This document shows positions 55,694 through 64,000 of a DNA stretch of 64,000 nt, piece after piece. Position 1 is the stretch's first letter; each line of letters starts with the position of its first letter. The notes under the pieces were generated by a model. That model had not been told where the DNA came from. It saw nothing but the letters and a program-made list of their open reading frames with translations, and made no database searches. The DNA comes from Antennarius striatus. Taxonomy: Eukaryota > Chordata > Actinopteri > Lophiiformes > Antennariidae. The stretch covers positions 5,356,001-5,420,000 of the forward strand of contig NC_090780.1 in NCBI RefSeq assembly GCF_040054535.1, in the 5' to 3' direction. The position numbers were made by a program, and so were the translations under genes.

Positions 55694-56018
55694 CAGTGCA
55701 CCCTTGTTCTTTGCGGTTAATGCATTACAGGAATCACATGCGATTAATGAATTCTGCGATAGAGCTACAAACTATCTTATTTACGGTAATTTAAACATTT
55801 ATGACTCTCCCCATACTGATATTAAAGCACCTTCTATCCATATTACCTTTTCCCACACTTTTATCGACTATGTAAAGCACTTTTGTGTCTCATAAGTCCA
55901 AGACTCACAGAACGAAACATACTTCAGCCAATAGAATGCATGTACGGTATCACGTGAATGCCTACCAAAAATCCACGATGAGTTGAAGTTGCAAGCTTTG
56001 ATGCGTGAGTGCGCACTG
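55694..56018. mobile_element. Tc1/mariner-type MITE with TA duplication, copy 2 (inverted)
   Basis: Ends cagtgcacccttg and, in reverse complement, cagtgcgcactca; TA on both sides (55692-55693 and 56019-56020). Interior is the reverse complement of copy 1. 325 bp. Confidence 0.85.
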
Positions 56019-57631
56019 TAACTTATAAGGTACTCTGCTTGGGCACAGTGTTGAGCTTGCTCCTCGCCACTTGTTCCACTTAAATGGGACGCTTTCAAGG
56101 TGTCTACTGTAGGCTCTGGTGGTGTTGTCAGTGCATCACATGGACCCAGCGTTTGTTCTGACAGGGTTGCTGTACGTGGCTTTGATGTGATTGTTAATAT
56201 CCTTCTTGGAGCATGTGAGGCAGTCAGTCTTTTGACCAAGAATCTGCTGGTCCCACTTTCCTTGTAAAGCTGCTTTGCCTTTCCTCCATATAATCCCCAT
56301 AAATCATACATTCAAAGCAGAAATGACCAACCTTTTATGACAATCTGTTCAAATTTAAAATAAAACTTTTCTGACCATTTTCTTTCTGTACTGTTATTGG
56401 TCTATTTTGTGTCAGTCTGAGGATCGGAAGCATTCGTGACTTTCTATTGGGTAAAATTGACTGCCTCGAGGGACTGCCTCTTACCCTACCTCGAATTACA
56501 GAGAAAGAATGGCATCTATCCTTTGAACTACAGCAGCCAGGACGGCTATGTTGAAATTAATAAAGCAATTTCAGAATAACTTTTTGATTAAGTTTAATTA
56601 GTGTGGTAACTGGGGAGTCTGGCAACCTCCCTTTGAGTCCGACAACGCCACCTCCTGAGACTGGGCAGGAGGACCCAAAAAACTTTTCTAAGTGTGGTGT
56701 GGCTGACACTATCTTCCCCGCTGAGGGACAATTGATAATAGGCAGGTGTATATAGCTGTATAGCATTAAAACAGTTAAAAACATTTTCCTTAAAACATTG
56801 TTATAAAAGGCTGGCGGATTCTCCTCGGTCTAGGAAGGCCGGTCCCGCAGATGCAAGACCCCTGCTACGGAGGCCCCTGGTGAAACAAAGGTGAAAACAC
56901 AGGCCCAATACCAACACAAAGCATGCAATAATAAAACTCCACACTTAAAATCTAATAAAAACTATAAAATATCACACCATGTTAAAATTGTTAAAAGTAC
57001 ACACCAAGGTCATGTCTCACCAGTACAATCCCCCTACAAGGTGCAGGCATCAGCGTAGGTCCGGCCTTGTACAACAAGTATCCTACGTCAAAGACACAGA
57101 GAGGAGAACCACCAGCACCCCTTAAAAGAAAGACAAAATTCAGGAGGGCAACACAGGAAAAAAATAAAAGTACAAATTTTCCTATAAAACAGTGGCTGGC
57201 CCGGTCCTTTTTGGTCTCCTCAGGTGTCCCACCACATATTTGGACAGGAAAATTTGTGGTTCACGTTCCGTGCAGCCTGGCAGCTCAGGTGTCAGTGAAG
57301 TAAATCATTCAGAGATCTCATTGCTGAAATCTGTGTCCTCCAAGCAATGACAATTATCCTGCAGACAAGTGAGCGCAGCTCCCACAACCAGCCAACCGAA
57401 AACCTCAAGGAGAGTCTAATCCTACCGTCAAACATTTATCACTTCCTAATTGGACCCAAAACATGTCACCTGGCTGTTGAGTGGATGTGATGCAGCTGTG
57501 TTGTGTGCCTGCCTGTGTAGGTTCCCACAATAGCCAAGAAGGAAAAAAACAGTACAAAATCGATTAGAATACAGTCTATAATTTTAGAATTATGGCACAG
57601 TGTTATGCAATTTCCTCCGGGATTAATAAAG
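56019..57631. other. Intergenic DNA with unassigned ORFs and the start of a repeat tail
   Basis: The minus ORF 55868-56311 (GGKAKQLYKESGTSRFLVKR) looks retroelement-like but I cannot place it; it may belong to the LINE at 54600. 56820-57300 is unassigned. The text ctccgggattaataaagtat at 57615-57634 is a common fish retroelement 3' end preceding the microsatellite. Confidence 0.35.
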
Positions 57632-57993
<362 letters not shown>

Positions 57994-59392
57994 CCAGTAG
58001 GTGGCGGTAATACAACAAGTCGTCAAACCGTCAGGAATCGAAGAAGACGTTTTCCATGGCGGCGTTCCTCATTCACTAGGCTTGTCATTAAAAAAACAAA
58101 AACATACCTCTATTATAACATGACAAGCAAGAGGGGCCCGATGCGGTCGTGTATTCCAATGTAAGGCTTAAGGTAAGGTTTTCTTCTGTCAATATTTGTA
58201 ACGTGAGAGAAACTTAATCTAAATCGAGGCTAGCATGCTCAAGCTAACGTCAGTGTTAGATCTGCTGCGGAACATTAGTGAGTTTTTCATCATTTCAAGT
58301 GTTTCTTGTTTCGACATTTTATGTTCCAAATAGTGTTAAACGGATTTCTTGTTGGAACATGTACGTACATCACGAATCGCCTCGGGAATAGAACTGTTCA
58401 CTGATCCAGACTGAGTCATTCAGACACTCGTAGGTTACACCTGAGAGGCTTCACGATCTCCTCTCCTCTGATGCTGACAATCAGCCGAAGTTGTCTGACG
58501 GTAGTTTCAGCAGTCAGACGAGCTGAGCCCGAAGCATCAACACGGTTAGTCGTAGACAGAGGTGGTTGTTGCCTTCCAATTTTGTATTGTCAACGTGTTT
58601 TATGTCGCATTTCACGATACGTAACACAAGATATTGGAACATTTCTGTTTTGACATCGCATGGATTGAATAAGGCCAGGTTGAAGTAAGTAAACTGGACG
58701 TGTAGGAGAAGCTTAAAGAAGTGTTGCCTCTTACCGAAGAGGTTTCTTCAGTTCTGAACGGCAGATGGAGGAGCTGAATGAATGGTGAGAGCGTTTTGAA
58801 GCGAAATGACCTCTCAGTAATTGTCTGGCTGCTTCGTAAAATTTAAATCGACTCTGTCATTAATTCCACGTCATAGCAGAAAGAGCAGACTACTATTATT
58901 ACTACTGTCAAAAATGTGTTTGATTTTATCCTCAGACGTTCATCAAAATAGTGTTTTTTTTTACCTTGTTCTTCATTTTTAAGAGTTATGGTAACTATAA
59001 TTCTGGTCTCATTGTGTATACTCGGTATTATGACTTAAGATAATTGTTTTTGATGAGATCTCAAAATTCAGCCATGTACAGTCCTGTAAAACCGAAGAAG
59101 TTTTATTGTATGCTTAACCTACTTTGTGGAAGACTGAGGGGATTTAAAACTTGGATAGACTTTTCTTTTAGTCAGAACAAAGTAGCAAGAAAGTATGATT
59201 GGATTATCAGAGTTAATTTGTCTCTTCCATTGTCCAAGTTTTGCAAATGGAGACAGTACATTAAGACAGTGATTTTTCATAGGTGACTGATATTTTTCAT
59301 TTGCCTTCAAGCAAGTAAAACTGCCTGATAAAACATGACTTGCTTTCATTAAAAATACAAACATTGTAAAGCTTTCTCTTGCTTTGTTTCAG
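57994..59392 (+). promoter_or_regulatory. Presumptive promoter, noncoding exon and intron of c6orf89
   Basis: 58000-58700 is comparatively CpG-containing. gctgaatgaatg|gtgaga at 58784/58785 is a plausible donor for an untranslated first exon, and ctttgtttcag|GTGAAG at 59392/59393 is a strong acceptor. The transcription start is not defined. Confidence 0.4.
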
Positions 59393-62300
59393 GTGAAGCT
59401 TTGTCAGTACTTGTGCTGAGATTCTGCTGTCTGTCTGCAAATAGCATCTCATCCTAACAGAACTCTACTGTTAGATGCACCTTCAGTAAAAATATATTTT
59501 CCGTCAGTGATGTTATCAGGATGTCCACCTGGAAAACACCTTTAATCATGTAAGTTATGATGGCCAGCTGGTTTTCAAGTTGTGAAGTGGCAGAAAATGA
59601 TCCCAATGACTCCTCAGGTGACGCCATGCGCTTGGAGATTGGCAGATGAAGATTGACGTGTTGGAAAATCTACAGTCACTGCTTCTGTTATGGGAATATC
59701 CATGAGTGAACCATGCATCTACGACAAGCTCTCGGAGAGCATTGACATCCTCCGTCAGTCGGGCTATCGCTATGGAATGTCTGAGCGGGAGATTGAGAGA
59801 TTCATCAAGCAGGTTCTGGAGACCAACGAGCCCACAAGGGAACCTCCTCAGTTCCCTATCCTAAGGGCTGCTTTAAAGGTCAGGTGTACCAGAGATTAGG
59901 AGTCAGTTTTTTGCTAACCTTCATGTCCCAGCCCAGGGGAACATGTAGCGTTCCATTTGTTTGCACATACATACAATACCCTGAAAAGGTATTTGCCCCC
60001 TTTCTGACTTTTTTTTTGCGTATTTGTTACACATCAGTGTTTCAGATCATTAAACAAATTTTAATATTAGAAAATGATAACCCAAGTAGTAGATACAAAA
60101 TGCCATTTTTAATTGATTACATTATATATTAAGGGGAGCAAAGCTATGTAAATTTGCCAGGTCCACTGTGAAACAATGAATATCTAAGACTAAAGAAAAT
60201 GTGGAACAGTGGTGAACCTTTATGGTTGCCCACCATAAAGCTTCCAGGAGCGCATTGAAAGTCTAAAGTCAATACAACAACTTCAGTATGTGGCTGGGAT
60301 GATAAAGAAAATTTGCGGAATATGACATGCAGCTTGATAAATGTACAAAATGTACAACACATATATGGTAGCCAACTAATTCTCTAAAATATTTAATTGG
60401 AATAAAACAATGATTTTGATACTGACCAATCCATCCCCCTAACCAATAAATGTACTGTTGTGTAAAAAGAATTTTGTGAGAGGAAGACTGCAGGTGTGAC
60501 ATTCATTTCCTTTTACATCTGCAGTTTGTGGTTGTAGTCACCTTCTTGCTGGTGGCAGCGCTGGCCTTCAACTACTCCCAGAGTGGCCCCCAGCTGGGTC
60601 TGGTTAGACTGGGCTCTTATAACTGGTCGTCGCCCCTCAGCCATGTGCGCTTGTTGTCTCTGCCAATCGCCAAGAAGTACAACCTGCAAGGTCTGAAGCA
60701 TGATCTCTCACTGTTTTCCTATTGCATATGCACACAAACACACGGTTTCACTGCTGACAAAGAAATGGGCATTTAAATTATGGAAACAAATTAGTAAAAT
60801 TATCTCTAAGTATGTTTAGAGGATTAAAAAAAACTTGTCAGAATCTGCATATGCAAAATAGATTTGTAAATGTACTAAACAAATATTCAGGCCCTTAAAA
60901 TTTGTCTAAATGCTTATCAGTGTACCCTAAATATTTAAGCATTTATTTATGCGTTTGTAATCTCAACACATCCACATCATAATACAATTAGGCTTTGCCA
61001 TGAGACATATATACAAAAAACAATGTGGTAATGCTGGAAAATTAAAAATGTAATAGAAGAACTTGCATATAAAAAATTGACCAACTTGATGTTTTTTATG
61101 TTATTGTTATATTGTGATTTAGCACTTTCCTGAATGTGTGTTCAAAAACATTACCCTTTCCTTTTCAGATGTTGCTTTTGTTATAGAGAAAAAAACTGTA
61201 GATCTCTGTTTACTGTAAAAATAACTTTATTGACAACAAATTAACTTCTGGTTTGGGTGCTATCTTCATGTCCTGATATCTAGATGCTCTTCATCATCTT
61301 CAGACTACCAGGCTTCAGGCTTACACATGTCACCAAACATGTACTGGCACTGTAGCTTGTCTTTTGACTTATTCTGTATGTTGCCCTTCAGAGTACAGTA
61401 TTTGGCCTGAAAACATGAATTAATGTGTTTGCTCTAGGTTTCCATGACTGGTGGAATGCTGGCTCTCTCAGGCAGAATATGGTCAACTGTTCAGGTTGTG
61501 CAAAGATCTCCTCTGTGCTGGAAGTCCCAGAGAGCCTCAGGGGGACAGTGACTCTGCGACGAGGACCACAGCTCATCCTGCTGAAGGTCTGAGGTCAACA
61601 CAGATAGGCTTGTTCTTCTGATGGTTTTAAATAATTTCAATAATGAAATAAGTTAATGTTTCATTAATTATTAATGAAACAAGTGCTTTTGGCCAGGTTT
61701 TGTAGCATTCTTATGCCCAAACGTACATGTTCCAAATAGTTTTCATGCTTTCAAAAATATGCAGAGCATTCTGTGAGGTGGCCTCTTGCAGGATGATGTT
61801 CCAGTGCGCTTGTTCACACATATTTCTGTTTAACTGGAAATTGTGGGTGCTGGTCTCTACAGGGTGGGGAGTCCCTTAGTGTCCAGCGGCAGAAGCTAGA
61901 GGAGCTTTATTTAGCTCATTCAAGCTCCATGTCGGTTCTGTTTGAGGAGGATGACAGTCTGCACAACAACAACCTTGGCCTTCCACAAGGACCTGCCAAC
62001 TTCACTTTGCTGTGGTACACATTTGTATTCAGAGCTCTTATGAATCTTTTGAATCTAACATAATCTAGGTCCAAGTCAGACAAGGTTCAGAATGACACTA
62101 TGGTTTTGCTTACTAATTTTGGTCTATGATCTTAAATCTGCATTCTAAGTGTACTTTTTATCAAGTAATCTGCTGCATTATAATCATAGTGAGAGGAATC
62201 AGTATTGAACTGTTGATTAAAATTGACAATCTAATAAAAGCATTTGTCATTTTAACTTGTAGTTTCAGCTCATCTTAAAATGCATTTCTTTTGATGTTCG

Positions 62301-63293
62301 CTAAGAAGTGCTGTTTATTGAGTGGCTGGTGATCTCTGTTCTACAGGAGGTTCAGCACTGGGACCAGGGAGAAGGTGTTAAGGTGGCTTTTCCCCAAAAC
62401 AACAATCTGCCCCCTGTTGGACAGTGCTGGAACTGTTGTACAGCGTTGCCTGGTCACTCACAGCATTAACTCCCACAGCAAGGTGAGTTCTCAAATCCAG
62501 ACAGACTGGAGGACAAGCTGTGTTGCGCTTATTTACATACCATTGTAAGTTTGTGTATTTTGTAGTTGATCTGATATTTAGTAACTTTCCATATCCCTCA
62601 GCCTCAGCTGTGAGTCTTTGTGTTTCAGGGTTTTGGAGTGTTGGGCTGGTTGGTGGTGGGAGAGGGCCTTCCAACAGTTAGAGTTGTACCAGTTCAACGA
62701 TGTCAGAAACACTGCAGTTCTTTCAACCTGTGGCTGACGCCTGGAGATATGGGTGATGTTTTTATCCAAACACACTATTTACATGAAGATATGCCAACAA
62801 TACATTTAACAAATGAGCTTCCAGTATGTGCCTCAATAAAAAGTATACTGTTGGGGCTCTGCAGAAAATTGTATTATTTTTAGATTACGACAACTGATTT
62901 TTATATGGTACAGAAATACATTTTCTCATCACCTGATACATTCAGAGAGGCATTAGCAGTCTGATCTCATATACTTAGTGACTGTTAGGTGCTGTTGTAA
63001 CCTAGACTGTATTACTTGTGCATGTCTATGATTAGTGATGTATACAGCTCACTAACTGAACGTGAACCATCACATCTGAGTTTAACTAAACAGATATAGA
63101 ATAGAGAATCTACTCCCAATGCTTTAAAACTGTTGTCACACGACTGCTAAAACACTTTGGTGTTCACACTAGGTTGATAGCTTGTCCCTTCTGACCTGTC
63201 ACCTGTGCAGTTTATGCTGACCCTCGGTACTGGCAAATGGAACTGTTCCCTGGCCGAGGTCAGAACATCATCTGTGATGGATCATCATTTTAA
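59393..63293 (+). CDS. c6orf89: c6orf89-like gene (bombesin receptor-activated protein homologue)
   Basis: The exon starting at 59393 carries about 297 nt of 5' UTR; coding begins at 59690. Coding exons: 59690-59878, 60525-60690, 61438-61586, 61863-62014, 62347-62482, 62629-62752, 63211-63293. All phases agree, 332 residues. The N terminus (YDKLSESIDILRQSGY, then MSEREIERFIKQVLETNEP) matches human C6orf89. One membrane segment (FVVVTFLLVAALAF, about 64-77) follows, making a type II Golgi-like topology with a luminal domain. The luminal part starts NWSSPLSHVRLLSLPIAKKY and has Cys pairs (CSGCAKI; CQKHC). The end VYADPRYWQ-ICDGSSF parallels the human C terminus. ATG 59702 (MSEPC) is a second possible start; short upstream ATGs lie in the leader. 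Molecular function is poorly defined. Confidence 0.93.
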
Positions 63294-63890
63294 TCTCCAG
63301 GCAGAAAGAAGTGATGGAGGACAGAGGCCTAGGCTGGGCTGTGATGTACAATTCTGCTATAAATGTTGGACTTCTGGTGAGGTGATTTCATCCAGTGATG
63401 CCTTAAAATATTCGTCATTTTTTGACAGTGGAGATCAGAGGATATACAACCATTGCACAAATGACTTCCAAGGGTTGAGGTCAGAAGATTTAATGTACAG
63501 TATATGGCTTTTAGACTTTTCCCTTGTCTGTAACAGCAGAACACAATCTTTTCTTAAACTCTTTGCAGTCCTCAGACGTGCTGCATGTACTGTGCTTGTG
63601 CCATAGCTTGAAGAAAATGTCCTGGTGATAATTTCCAATGTTGTATTTGCATTATCCAGTGACACTATTTCTGCTCTAACGCACAAGAGAGATCACATAG
63701 CGGGAGAAGATATTTTTATACTTCTATTGAACTGAATGAATGTTTTATCACCTCTGGCCATGAGATAACGTCATGTAGGTATTCAGTGTCCTCCATGTTC
63801 ATTAATCGTTGATCAAGTGTTTTTTAATTTGATTTTACTGCTTTGACACTCAAAGCTGTGCATCTGGATTTCAGTGTTGTGATTTATTAT

Positions 63891-63892
<2 letters not shown>
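63294..63892 (+). other. c6orf89 3' UTR
   Basis: Continues from the TAA at 63291-63293. The 133-codon ORF at 63205-63606 is a frame-shifted reading across the last exon and UTR, not a gene. No AATAAA is obvious before the (GT)n tract. Confidence 0.5.

Positions 63893-63966
<74 letters not shown>
63893..63966. repeat. (GT)n microsatellite
   Basis: About 37 dinucleotide units near the window end. Confidence 0.97.
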
Positions 63967-63969
<3 letters not shown>

Positions 63970-64000
63970 TCCGCTTGCATGTCTGTTCATAAATATAATT

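Noticed and set aside
63205-63606. 133-codon ORF at the c6orf89 3' end
   Set aside because: It reads the last coding exon in the wrong frame; the correct frame ends at 63293 with the conserved C terminus.

Overview
The window is nuclear DNA of a vertebrate, almost certainly a teleost fish. Five spliced protein genes have vertebrate orthologues, and the rest is dense with repeats typical of fish: Tc1-like and hAT DNA transposons, Rex3/RTE-like, Rex1/CR1-like, R4/Dong-like and Tx1-like LINEs, tRNA-headed SINEs, one Ty3/gypsy fragment, and long (ATCT)n, (TG)n, (GATT)n and (GAAT)n arrays. I cannot name the species. Nothing prokaryotic is present (no operons, no CRISPR).

Layout. 1-7400: transposon graveyard with no cellular gene (gag-like fragment, Tc1-like element, R4/Dong-like LINE, hAT remnant). 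7500-10500: yod1 (+), a deubiquitinase, with a CRE-containing presumptive promoter. 10500-19500: intergenic repeats, including two nested insertions with readable 8-bp target duplications. 19549-22490: c1orf116/SARG-like gene (+). The order and orientation yod1 then c1orf116 match human 1q32. 23000-25100: SINEs and microsatellites. 25654-45431: kif17 on the minus strand, a ciliary/dendritic kinesin-2. I assembled 14 exons with consistent phases, giving 804 codons plus stop. Introns 7 and 9 are filled with LINEs, a gypsy fragment and SINEs. 47213-49849: faap24 (+), head-to-head with kif17. 50000-57600: intergenic, with a hAT remnant, two antiparallel TA-flanked MITEs and LINE remnants. 59393-63293: c6orf89-like gene (+), followed by its 3' region.

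The genes do not form a pathway. The clearest regulatory link is a perfect RFX-type X-box 332 bp upstream of the kif17 start codon, which fits a ciliary gene. The most informative corrections to a naive reading concern the kif17 tail. Exon 13 reads through a strong splice donor into a false stop, and the conserved C-terminal exon lies 1.2 kb further downstream.

I did not find a convincing new multi-gene system. The best leads are the X-box, an X-box-like motif inside a dispersed MITE, reiterated copies of the faap24 exon-3 end, and the long direct repeat flanking the truncated gypsy element. Splice junctions were read by eye from frame, GT/AG signals and recalled family sequence; no alignment was run.
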